Of a stretch of 11,284 nt of DNA, positions 5,180-11,284 are shown in pieces; position 1 is the first letter of the stretch, and each line of letters opens with the position of its first letter. The notes under the pieces were generated by a model. The model had not been told where the DNA came from, searched no databases, and saw only the letters and a list, made by a program, of their open reading frames with translations. Position numbers and translations under genes: made by a program. The stretch covers positions 1 to 11,284 of the forward strand of contig JAOZHK010000141.1 of assembly GCA_026014905.1 (NCBI GenBank), in the 5' to 3' direction. This stretch comes from Candidatus Bathyarchaeota archaeon (GTDB taxonomy: Archaea; Thermoproteota; Bathyarchaeia; RBG-16-48-13; GCA-020355125).

Positions 5180-5278
5180 GAAAATCGAAAAGGTGGCTCT
5201 GAGCAATTTATTTTAATATCAATAGTAATAACACTCTGTATTTAACTCCTAAATACTAATATTTACTTACTTGTTGGT

Positions 5279-5334
5279 AAACCTTAAGGTTTTAGTGCAA
5301 TAAAGGGAAAGAAATCATTGGTAATTTTCCTTTA
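5279..5334 (+). promoter_or_regulatory. Palindrome and leader hairpin before the sugar operon
   Basis: AAACCTTAAGGTTT (5279-5292) is a perfect 14-bp palindrome, a possible operator for a dimeric repressor or a small stem. Just after it, TAAAGGGAAA (5301-5310) pairs with TTTTCCTTTA (5325-5334) as a 10-bp stem with one G-T pair and a 14-base loop. I find no convincing -35/-10 pair in 5180-5388, so the operon promoter is not located; it may use a phage-specific element. The cupin start at 5389 has AAGGAAA at 5378-5384. Confidence 0.35.
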
Positions 5335-5388
5335 ATGAACATGGTCTTTGTGGTTGTTACCTCTTAAAGTGAAAAAAAAGGAAACGGT

Positions 5389-5739
5389 ATGTTCACGGAA
5401 AAAGCTAAGGTCGTAGAAAAAAGGTGGGGTCGTGAAATTTGGTTTGCTAATGACGAAGATAAAGATTATTGCGGGAAAATCCTAGAGATTGACCCGAACA
5501 GTCAGTTAAGTCTACATTTTCACTTGATAAAACAAGAACACCTCTTTAACATGGAGGGCGACTGTAAGGTACACTACCTAAGTAGGGGTGCAGACATTAT
5601 TACGTTTGATCTTGCGGTAGGGCATTCTTTTCTTGTTAAACCGGGTCTTGTGCATAGGTTTTCCACAGAACACGGCTGTAGATTACTTGAGGCCAGCACT
5701 TTTCATCGTGATAGTGATAGTTACAAGGTGGCAAAATGA
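5389..5739 (+). CDS. Cupin of the mannose-6-phosphate isomerase / sugar-nucleotide type
   Basis: This single-domain 116-aa cupin resembles the C-terminal isomerase part of bifunctional mannose-1-phosphate guanylyltransferase/mannose-6-phosphate isomerase and related sugar cupins. Seen directly: the lead-in KRWGREIWFAN (11-21), the first metal-binding cupin motif LSLHFHLIKQEH (40-51; His43, His45, Glu50 positions) and the second motif with G78, PG at 85-86 and His89 (KPGLVHRF), followed by EASTFHRDSDSY (101-112), typical for this family. The likely role is to isomerise a sugar phosphate or modify a sugar nucleotide for the glycan made by the following genes; the exact substrate cannot be read. 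The stop overlaps the next start (ATGA, 5736-5739). It is the first gene of the operon and has a good ribosome binding site. Confidence 0.75.
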   Translation: MFTEKAKVVEKRWGREIWFANDEDKDYCGKILEIDPNSQLSLHFHLIKQEHLFNMEGDCKVHYLSRGADIITFDLAVGHSFLVKPGLVHRFSTEHGCRLLEASTFHRDSDSYKVAK

Positions 5740-6620
5740 TTAAATACGTATATCTAGATGATTCTAATATTGAGATTGGTGGAACCAATTTTACCAGCTT
5801 AGCCATCTTAGAAGATAGGATCAATGAAGTCAAAATAATTAAGTGCCCAGAATTATCTAAAGAGGACATATTAAGATACAAAGACTGTGTTTGGATTTTA
5901 GGGAATATTACTGGTGTTTATAACATAGATACTTCCACAGTATTGGCACTAACCACAACCATTCAAAAATTTATAAAAATTGAATTTGACTACAATTACT
6001 GCACCTATCGGGGTGAGGTGCCGCACCGGATATTGGGAAGACAGAACTGTACATGTCCTTCTATTGAGGTTATCAAGCACGTATATGATTGGATCATCGA
6101 AAAAGCCTCGTTGATGTTCTTCATGTCTCATCGCCAAATGTCAATATATTCATTGCATTTCCCAAAAATGAGATTTGAAAAATGTCACGTCTTGTCTTCG
6201 TGCTTTACTCGTGAAAATTTCTCCCTATTTGAGAAAATAAGGTTCAATCCGCCAGCGAATAATGGGAAGTGGGCTATCTTGCAGGGATATGGCGGTTGGC
6301 ACAGCCAAGCGAAAGGTGTTCAGGAATCTATTAAATATTGTCATAACAACAACCTAAATTATGATGTTCTACCTATTAGGGAATACGAAGAACATATAAC
6401 ATCCTTGTCTCATTACTACGGATTGGTCTTTTTGCCAATCATTGATGATACTTGCCCAAGATGTGTGATAGAATCCAAGCTTATAGGGATACAATGTATT
6501 GTCAACGAAAATTGTCAACACATATACGAGGATTGGTATTGTGGAGATGTACACAAAGCAGAAACATACCTAAAGCACAGACCAGCATTCTTTTGGGGTA
6601 AAATAGATGAACTTGGATGA
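5736..6620 (+). CDS. GT-B-like glycosyltransferase
   Basis: This 294-aa soluble protein has the layout of a short GT-B transferase. The N-terminal half is divergent, with EFDYNYCTYRGEVPHRIL (83-100) and the segment SLMFFMSHRQMSIY (125-138), a motif common in phage and bacterial glycan transferases. The C-terminal half carries ILQGYGGWHSQAKGVQESIK (181-200), which corresponds to the donor-side loop and first helix of the nucleotide-sugar domain, and LVFLPIIDDTCPRCVIESKL (230-249), the counterpart of the conserved E-x7-E block. It is rich in Cys (10 or more), unusual for a cytoplasmic transferase. It overlaps the cupin gene by 4 and the next gene by 14 bases, so it is translated as part of the operon. 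Class is fairly secure; donor and acceptor are unknown. Confidence 0.7.
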   Translation: MIKYVYLDDSNIEIGGTNFTSLAILEDRINEVKIIKCPELSKEDILRYKDCVWILGNITGVYNIDTSTVLALTTTIQKFIKIEFDYNYCTYRGEVPHRILGRQNCTCPSIEVIKHVYDWIIEKASLMFFMSHRQMSIYSLHFPKMRFEKCHVLSSCFTRENFSLFEKIRFNPPANNGKWAILQGYGGWHSQAKGVQESIKYCHNNNLNYDVLPIREYEEHITSLSHYYGLVFLPIIDDTCPRCVIESKLIGIQCIVNENCQHIYEDWYCGDVHKAETYLKHRPAFFWGKIDELG

Positions 6621-7431
6621 CGTAGCAGATGCATATAAAAAAGCATCGCATATTTGGGACATACTTGTTCCAGAACCTCAAGATCGGCAGGACGAGACTA
6701 CTAGGTTTATCTTTGTGTGCCCGTTTAGAAACACCGGTCAATTTCTTGCCCTAAATATTTACAGTATTCTGTCTCAAACATACGGCAACTACAAGGCGTG
6801 CTTCATTGATGATAATTCTAATGATGACTCGGTGTCGTACTTCAACACACTTGTTGACGGAAACACCAAGTTCCAAATTACAACAAACGATGTGCAAAGG
6901 TACGCATTAGAAAATATCTCCGATACAATTAAGTACGAGAATCCAGATGATGAGGATGTTATTATTTTGCTGGATGGAGATGACTGGCTGTCTTGTCCTC
7001 ATGTGCTAAGCTATCTTAATCATGTATATACAGCAGACAAGTGCTGGATGACTTATGGAAGCTATTGCTTTTTTCCATTTAAAGGAAGGGGTGTGGAGCC
7101 ATCAGAATACCCACCGCTCGTGATAGAAAACAATGCGTACAGAAAGGATGTGTGGAGAGCATCTCACCTGCGTACATTCAAATACAAGTTGTGGAAACAC
7201 CTTAAACAAGAAGACCTGCAATACAATGGTAGCTATTTTAAATTTGCCTACGACCAAGCTATCATGCTACCTTTACTAGAAATGTCCGGGAATAAGGCAA
7301 AATATATTGATAAGACATTACATGTTTACAACAGATCTAATCCCGGAAATGTTGACAAGACACATGCACAAGAGCAAACAGCGATTGCAAATTATGTAAG
7401 ATCTCGACCTGCGTATGAAAGACTATCTTGA
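6607..7431 (+). CDS. GT2-type (GT-A fold) glycosyltransferase
   Basis: This 274-aa protein is an inverting-type GT-A transferase that would use a nucleotide sugar and a divalent metal. After about 33 N-terminal residues that may contact a partner, the GT-A core begins FIFVCPFRNTGQFLALNIYS (34-53), followed by CFIDDNSNDDS (65-75; nucleotide-binding aspartates), and the DXD-type metal site IILLDGDDWL (119-128). The acceptor-side part has HLRTFKYKLW (187-196) and FAYDQAIMLPLLEMSG (213-228), the DQA.M.P.LEM block found in this subfamily, then LHVYNRSNPGN (238-248). No membrane helix is present. It overlaps the gene before by 14 bases and the next by 1 base (TGATG), indicating tight coupling. The sugar is unknown. 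Confidence 0.88.
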   Translation: MNLDDVADAYKKASHIWDILVPEPQDRQDETTRFIFVCPFRNTGQFLALNIYSILSQTYGNYKACFIDDNSNDDSVSYFNTLVDGNTKFQITTNDVQRYALENISDTIKYENPDDEDVIILLDGDDWLSCPHVLSYLNHVYTADKCWMTYGSYCFFPFKGRGVEPSEYPPLVIENNAYRKDVWRASHLRTFKYKLWKHLKQEDLQYNGSYFKFAYDQAIMLPLLEMSGNKAKYIDKTLHVYNRSNPGNVDKTHAQEQTAIANYVRSRPAYERLS

Positions 7432-8309
7432 TGAAACTATGTATTGACAATGTGAATCTCAATTCAAGCTCTGGACCTAATTCGTTTGGTCAAAAGCTTG
7501 TTAAATATTTAGACAAAAATGGTGTTGAATTCACCGACGCTCAGGAATCAGAAGCGTGTTTGTCATTTATATTTTCCTCAGTGAAGCATGATAGATTGTT
7601 CCAACGTCTAGATGGAATTTATTTCAACACCGATCAAGACTGGTTGGCACAAAACCGCCCCATATTTGGAACATACAAACGTGCGTATGGTATTGTTTTT
7701 CAATCAAATTTTAGCAAAAAACTAGTAACTACTTTTTTTGGTGAGCATGAAAATACATGCGTTATCCATAACGGTTTTGATTTAGAGGCTATTAGGGCTA
7801 CTCCACCAGCCCAGATAGATTGTAATGGAGAAGTTTGGTGTTGTGCGTCTTCATGGAGGCCTCACAAAAGGTTGCGTCAAAACATTGACTATTTTCTACA
7901 ACATTCTGCTAGTAATGACATATTAATTGTAGCGGGCGATTGTGATAGGCCGGTGCAAGATAAAAAGATAATCTATATTGGAAATGTTTCCCAATCTCAA
8001 TTGTACGCACTGTATAAGGCTTCTACATATTTCATACATTTAGGCTGGTTAGATAACTGCCCAAACGTCATTTGTGACGCATTTGGCTGCGGTTGTAAAA
8101 TTATTTGTTCATCTTCTGGAGGGAGTCCTGAAGTGGCAGGGGCGGATGCTATTGTAATAAGAGAGCAGCAAGAGTGGGATTTTACTCCTACAAAGCTTTA
8201 TAGCCCACCACCCCTCAACTTTGATGACAAAGTAACCAACGATCACAATCAACGCGATATTTCAATGGTGAATGTGGCGAAAAATTACATTGACTTCATT
8301 AGAAAATAA
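7431..8309 (+). CDS. GT4-family glycosyltransferase
   Basis: I start at ATG 7431 inside the previous stop (TGATG); a TTG one codon earlier is less likely. The 292-aa protein is a compact GT-B transferase. Visible are the N-terminal loop SSSGPNSFG (12-20), VFQSNFSKK (89-97), the linker IHNGFD (112-117), the second-domain start ASSWRPHKR (139-147, donor-phosphate contacts), IYIGNVSQSQLYALYKAS (181-198), and the donor block HLGWLDNCPNVICDAFGCGC (203-222), followed by SSSGGSPEVAG (227-237). It is shorter than typical bacterial GT4 enzymes (about 350-400 aa), mostly in the N-terminal domain, as often seen in virus-borne versions. It would add a further sugar in the glycan built by this operon. It lies 4 bases before the NeuA-like start. 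Confidence 0.87.
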   Translation: MKLCIDNVNLNSSSGPNSFGQKLVKYLDKNGVEFTDAQESEACLSFIFSSVKHDRLFQRLDGIYFNTDQDWLAQNRPIFGTYKRAYGIVFQSNFSKKLVTTFFGEHENTCVIHNGFDLEAIRATPPAQIDCNGEVWCCASSWRPHKRLRQNIDYFLQHSASNDILIVAGDCDRPVQDKKIIYIGNVSQSQLYALYKASTYFIHLGWLDNCPNVICDAFGCGCKIICSSSGGSPEVAGADAIVIREQQEWDFTPTKLYSPPPLNFDDKVTNDHNQRDISMVNVAKNYIDFIRK

Positions 8310-8313
8310 TAAA

Positions 8314-8976
8314 ATGAAAACAGTAGCTTTTATACCGGCAAGAGGTGGAAGCAAGGGTTTGCCGGGTAAAAATATAAAGATTCTTAATGGGAAACCGTTG
8401 ATTACGTATTCGATTGAACAAGCTTTAAATAGCGAGTACATTAATGAAGTATACGTTAGTAGTGACTCTAGCGACATCTTAAATATTTCCAAAAATCTTG
8501 GTGCAAAGACGGTCTTAAGACCTAATAATATTTCCGGTGACACATCAACAACTGAGTCAGCTATTGATCATTTCATTTCTGAGACTGATGTAGATGCTGA
8601 TGTTATTGTCCTTATGCAATGTACCAGTCCATTCAGGCGTGATGGATGCCTTGACGAGGCTGTATTGGAGTTAAAAAATGGCTATGATTCAATCGTTAGT
8701 GTATCACCTACACATAAGTTTAGATGGAAAGTGATTGATGGAAATATTCACTCACTCTATGATTATAAAAACAGGCCAAGACGGCAGGATGTTGAGCATC
8801 CAGAATTTATAGAGACTGGGTCTTTTTATGTATTCAGGCGTTCTAACTATATTAAAGAAAGAAATAGATTGTGCGGCAGAGTAGGGTATCACATAATGTC
8901 TGAAGAATACAGTTATGAAATAGACACAATACACGACTTCAAAATAATAGAAGCACTAATGAAAGAGGGGCCATGA
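8314..8976 (+). CDS. neuA: CMP-acylneuraminate (CMP-nonulosonate) synthetase
   Basis: This 220-aa enzyme activates a nine-carbon acidic sugar with CTP to give the CMP-sugar and pyrophosphate. The start at ATG 8314 puts the canonical nucleotide-binding loop at the very N terminus: IPARGGSKGLPGKN (7-20). Further family features are YVSSDSSDI (47-55), RPNNISGDTSTT (69-80), the LMQCTSPFRR block (100-109; usually LQPTSPLR), ETGSFYVF (167-174) and the C-terminal SYEIDTIHDFKIIE (200-213) with the metal-binding Asp204 region. An in-frame ATG 14 codons upstream would extend into the GT4 gene and breaks the family start. The stop overlaps the NeuB-like start (ATGA). Whether the sugar is Neu5Ac, legionaminic, pseudaminic or KDN-like cannot be decided by eye; the gene symbol marks the family, not the substrate. 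Confidence 0.88.
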   Translation: MKTVAFIPARGGSKGLPGKNIKILNGKPLITYSIEQALNSEYINEVYVSSDSSDILNISKNLGAKTVLRPNNISGDTSTTESAIDHFISETDVDADVIVLMQCTSPFRRDGCLDEAVLELKNGYDSIVSVSPTHKFRWKVIDGNIHSLYDYKNRPRRQDVEHPEFIETGSFYVFRRSNYIKERNRLCGRVGYHIMSEEYSYEIDTIHDFKIIEALMKEGP

Positions 8977-9791
8977 CATACATTATTGCCGAAATTGGAA
9001 TCAATCACAACGGGTCACTTGATACGGCAAAGAGGCTGATTGATGTAGCTGCCGTCGCTGGATGCGATGCCGTGAAGTTTCAAAAGCGAAATCCAGACGT
9101 TTGTGTGCCTGACCACCAGAAAGGTGTTATGAGAAACACCCCTTGGGGAGAGATGACATATCTTGACTATAAAAAGAAGGTAGAGTTTGAAAAAGAAGAG
9201 TATGATATTATTAATCAATATTGCAAGGACAGGAGTATTGCCTGGTCGGCCAGTCCTTGGGACTTAGGCAGTCTGGAATTCTTAATGAAATACGATATAC
9301 CATTTATCAAGATACCTTCGGCTATGTTGACGAACGTTGAATTATTAAAATCCTGTACAGGTAGAAATAAATGGATTATTATAAGCACTGGTATGTCTAC
9401 ACAGGAAGAAATTGATGCCGCCCATGAGATCTTAAAAGGTGAAAAACTTAGCATCCTACACTGTAACTCAAGCTATCCAGCACCAAATAACGAACTCAAT
9501 CTTAATTGTATCAAGTCCCTTAAGGAGCGATATAATACACAAGTTGGATATAGTGGTCATGAGTTTGGTCTAACCACTACGATGGCAAGTATCTACTTAG
9601 GAGCGGAAGTTCTTGAGCGTCACATTACACTGGATCGTACAATGTGGGGGACTGATCAAATGTGCTCAGTGGAACCACAGGGCCTTATAAAATTGGTTAG
9701 AGGTGTCAGAGAACTTGAGCAGGCATTAGGTAGTCATAAAATTCAAGTAACAGAGACGGAAAAGGAAGTAAGAAGAAAGCTGAGGGGTTAG
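8973..9791 (+). CDS. neuB: Sialic/nonulosonic acid synthase, without SAF domain
   Basis: The 272-aa protein is a NeuB-type TIM barrel that condenses PEP with an N-acyl-hexosamine (or its phosphate) to form a nonulosonic acid. Seen: IIAEIGINHNGSLDTAKRLI (4-23), CDAVKFQKR (31-39), SASPWDLGSLEFL (92-104), IKIPSAMLTNVELL (112-125), IISTGMSTQEEID (136-148), HCNSSYPAP (163-171), VGYSGHEFG (191-199) and VLERHITLDRTMWGTDQ (213-229). His196 and His217 match the metal ligands of the family. It ends in EKEVRRKLRG, exactly where longer NeuB enzymes enter the C-terminal SAF (antifreeze-like) domain; the next gene starts in the next base, so no SAF remnant exists. A SAF-less subgroup with the MWGTDQ-type motif does occur, as far as I recall. 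A good AGAGGGG site precedes the start. Confidence 0.87.
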   Translation: MTYIIAEIGINHNGSLDTAKRLIDVAAVAGCDAVKFQKRNPDVCVPDHQKGVMRNTPWGEMTYLDYKKKVEFEKEEYDIINQYCKDRSIAWSASPWDLGSLEFLMKYDIPFIKIPSAMLTNVELLKSCTGRNKWIIISTGMSTQEEIDAAHEILKGEKLSILHCNSSYPAPNNELNLNCIKSLKERYNTQVGYSGHEFGLTTTMASIYLGAEVLERHITLDRTMWGTDQMCSVEPQGLIKLVRGVRELEQALGSHKIQVTETEKEVRRKLRG

Positions 9792-10394
9792 ATGAAGGTT
9801 AATATCGGCGGCACAAAGGGGTATGCTGAATTTAATGGTGTCGACTGGAAGGTTATGGACATCGCTCATTCAGCAGATTTCGTCCATGATTTGAATACTC
9901 AAAATGCGTTTGGGTTTTATGACAATGCCCTAGACGCAATTTACACATCACATACCTTAGAACACATACTGCCAGAATATCAACAGCATACATTCAATGA
10001 AATGTATAGAGTCTTAAAGCCGGGATGTAAAATCAGGATTGTTGTACCCGATGTTGAAAAGGCTATACAGGCATACGTAAACAAAGATTTCTCCTTCTTA
10101 TTGGATTCAAGAAATCCGGGAAGGATGGGTTCGCTCACTAAAGATCCTCTATGTTATCTAAGCTCATGGTTCTTTACATACTACTCTGAGGAAAAATCGA
10201 AACGTGTTGGCAGGAGACCATTTTTGGGAGGTCATGTTATGGCTTTCAATGTGCCAATTCTTGAGCAATATTTAACAACATCTGGGTTCAAGAACATAAC
10301 CAAACTTACGTTCGACGACAAGTCAGATATTTTTCAAGGGTGTGACATTATTCGGTATAGAGATAATTCAATTTTCATTGAGGCTACCAAGTAA
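9792..10394 (+). CDS. SAM-dependent methyltransferase, type-11 short form
   Basis: The 200-aa protein begins at ATG 9792, the base after the NeuB-like stop, with GAGGGG 6-12 bases upstream. It fits the short methyltransferase group found next to glycan genes: opening VNIGGTKGY (3-11), DWKVMDIAHSADFVHDL (18-34), the middle ALDAIYTSHTLEHILPEYQQ (46-65) and the YRVLKPGCKIRIVVPDVEKA (72-91) block. The classical glycine loop is reduced to NIGGTKG at the N terminus, as usual here. The C-terminal half (SSWFFTYYSEEKSKR; FNVPILEQYLTTSGF) would form the acceptor side. It probably methylates a sugar or a lipid-linked glycan. Strong fold assignment, unknown acceptor. Confidence 0.78.
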   Translation: MKVNIGGTKGYAEFNGVDWKVMDIAHSADFVHDLNTQNAFGFYDNALDAIYTSHTLEHILPEYQQHTFNEMYRVLKPGCKIRIVVPDVEKAIQAYVNKDFSFLLDSRNPGRMGSLTKDPLCYLSSWFFTYYSEEKSKRVGRRPFLGGHVMAFNVPILEQYLTTSGFKNITKLTFDDKSDIFQGCDIIRYRDNSIFIEATK

Positions 10395-10415
10395 CAAAAT
10401 ATAGCAAGGATTAAA

Positions 10416-11027
10416 ATGAATGATTTAACCAAATGTTTATCTCAAAATAAATGCGTATCAAAGATAAAAGTTAAAGGTGGTTATGCCGTAAAGGCATATT
10501 CTGAATATTACGCAGAGCAAGGTAGGTTTCAAGAAAAAAGAGACAGCCACAATAATATACTCGAAATTGGTGTCAGGACTGGTGAATCATTAAAATCTTG
10601 GGAGGAATTTTTCCCCAACAGTATGATTTATGGGATTGACATCAACTCAGCATGTAAAAAACTGGAATCTGACAGGTCTAAAATTTTCATTGGTGATCAA
10701 AGTGATGCCTCATTTCTTAATCAAGTCACAAGCAATGTAAACAATTTTGATATCATCATAGATGATGGCTCACATGATGCATTTGATATAGCAACCTCGT
10801 TTGATTACTTATGGGGATATTTAAATCCTAAAGGTGTATATATTTTTGAAGATATGCACTGCACGTATACCTACATAAGTAAAGCAACACGCAAAAAGCA
10901 AAAAATGCAAAGAGATCAGTTTGAGAAGTGGCTGTTTCAAAAGATTTTAGACGTTCATCACAAGCCAGAAATGCAAATAGAAGATATATGCTTTATAGCC
11001 AATGGTGTAATTTTCAGAAAAAGATAA
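10416..11027 (+). CDS. Class I sugar O-methyltransferase, MycE/CmcI-like
   Basis: The start at ATG 10416 follows AAGGA at 7 bases. The 203-aa protein has a complete Rossmann methyltransferase core: NILEIGVRTGESLKSW (47-62, SAM loop), MIYGIDIN (70-77, motif II), FIGDQSDASFL (91-101), FDIIIDDGSHDAFDIATSF (111-129) and YIFEDMHCTYTY (142-153). The IIDDGSH and EDMH motifs are those of metal-dependent sugar O-methyltransferases such as MycE of mycinamicin biosynthesis, where the Asp/His in these blocks hold a magnesium ion and act in catalysis. So O-methylation of a glycan sugar hydroxyl is a reasonable reading. It is shorter than MycE (which has an extra N-terminal domain). It lies 21 bases after the preceding gene and 6 before the next. 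Confidence 0.8.
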   Translation: MNDLTKCLSQNKCVSKIKVKGGYAVKAYSEYYAEQGRFQEKRDSHNNILEIGVRTGESLKSWEEFFPNSMIYGIDINSACKKLESDRSKIFIGDQSDASFLNQVTSNVNNFDIIIDDGSHDAFDIATSFDYLWGYLNPKGVYIFEDMHCTYTYISKATRKKQKMQRDQFEKWLFQKILDVHHKPEMQIEDICFIANGVIFRKR

Positions 11028-11033
11028 CGAAAA

Positions 11034-11284
11034 ATGAAAAACTTTGAGTTTAGGACCAATACGGTTTCTACCCATGTGTTCAACAAAATAGATAACCCTA
11101 CTGTACTTGATATAGCTTCATCTGATGGAAGAAAATCAGCACAGTTATATTTTAAAAGCGGTCAGAGGCCGGAAAATTGGACTGCTTTGGATGTAAATCA
11201 AACAAGTCTTGATATTCTACAGGGGTTTGGATGTACTACCCATCAGGTAGAATTAGGAACTAACAAGATTAATAGCGTTGTTAA
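11034..11284 (+). CDS. Third SAM-dependent methyltransferase, N-terminal part
   Basis: The gene is cut by the right window edge; 83 codons are seen. ATG 11034 lies 6 bases after the preceding stop; the ribosome binding site is weak (ACGAAAA). The sequence has the SAM loop TVLDIASSDGRKSAQLYF (23-40), with the normal Gly-x-Gly replaced by Ser-Ser-Asp-Gly, followed by ENWTALDVNQTSLDILQGFG (47-66) as motif II with an acidic residue for the SAM ribose, and a start of a third strand (HQVELG). This is a class I methyltransferase. It differs from the two before it, so it is not a tandem duplicate. The target cannot be told from this part. Confidence 0.65.
   Translation, partial: MKNFEFRTNTVSTHVFNKIDNPTVLDIASSDGRKSAQLYFKSGQRPENWTALDVNQTSLDILQGFGCTTHQVELGTNKINSVV

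Noticed and set aside
8272..8313. Longer N terminus for the NeuA-like protein
   Set aside because: The extra 14 residues come from the end of the GT4 gene in another frame, and the family's nucleotide-binding loop starts right after the ATG at 8314.
1..11284. CRISPR arrays, insertion sequences, integrase or attachment sites
   Set aside because: I saw no regularly spaced repeats, transposase or integrase motifs, and no direct repeat of the tRNA 3' end elsewhere in the window.

Overview
The window (about 11.3 kb, AT-rich) looks like part of a large tailed-phage genome, probably from an aquatic metagenome. It is packed with small genes that overlap by a few bases. It carries a tRNA gene without an encoded CCA end, a short SSB-type protein, several phage-style proteins of unknown function, and a long run of virus-borne sugar genes. 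No capsid, terminase, portal or polymerase gene lies inside the window, so the phage assignment is an inference (about 0.75) and I name no host.

Layout: two divergent gene blocks meet at a non-coding region around 4836-5388. The leftward block (minus strand, 4835 down to 1) reads, in transcription order: a 101-aa protein of unknown function, tRNA-Trp(CCA), an OB-fold single-stranded DNA-binding protein, a 77-aa unknown, a 59-aa very basic coiled-coil protein, a GT4 glycosyltransferase, three unknowns (117, 92 and 215 aa), a 208-aa Thr/Asn/Gly-rich protein that may be structural, a one-helix membrane protein with a coiled-coil tail, and the start of a signal-anchored protein that runs off the window. 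A good sigma70-like promoter (4881-4908) points into this block.

The rightward block (plus strand, 5389 to the end) is one tight operon of surface-glycan genes: a sugar-type cupin, a GT-B-like glycosyltransferase, a GT-A (GT2) glycosyltransferase, a GT4 glycosyltransferase, a CMP-acylneuraminate synthetase (NeuA-like), a sialic/nonulosonic acid synthase (NeuB-like, without a SAF domain), and three different SAM-dependent methyltransferases, the last cut by the window edge. Together these could condense a nine-carbon acidic sugar from PEP and a hexosamine, activate it with CMP, build it into a glycan with three transferases and cap it by methylation. The target could be the phage particle or the surface of the infected cell; the sequence does not decide. 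The enzymes that make the hexosamine precursor are not in the window.

The junction between the blocks is the least explained part. It has a strong rho-independent terminator on the plus strand (5151-5179) with no plus-strand gene before it, preceded by two long-range inverted repeats. This fits a small structured RNA. A 51-codon ORF with a plausible ribosome binding site lies on the opposite strand of the same stretch. Before the cupin gene there is also a 14-bp perfect palindrome and a 10-bp hairpin in the leader.
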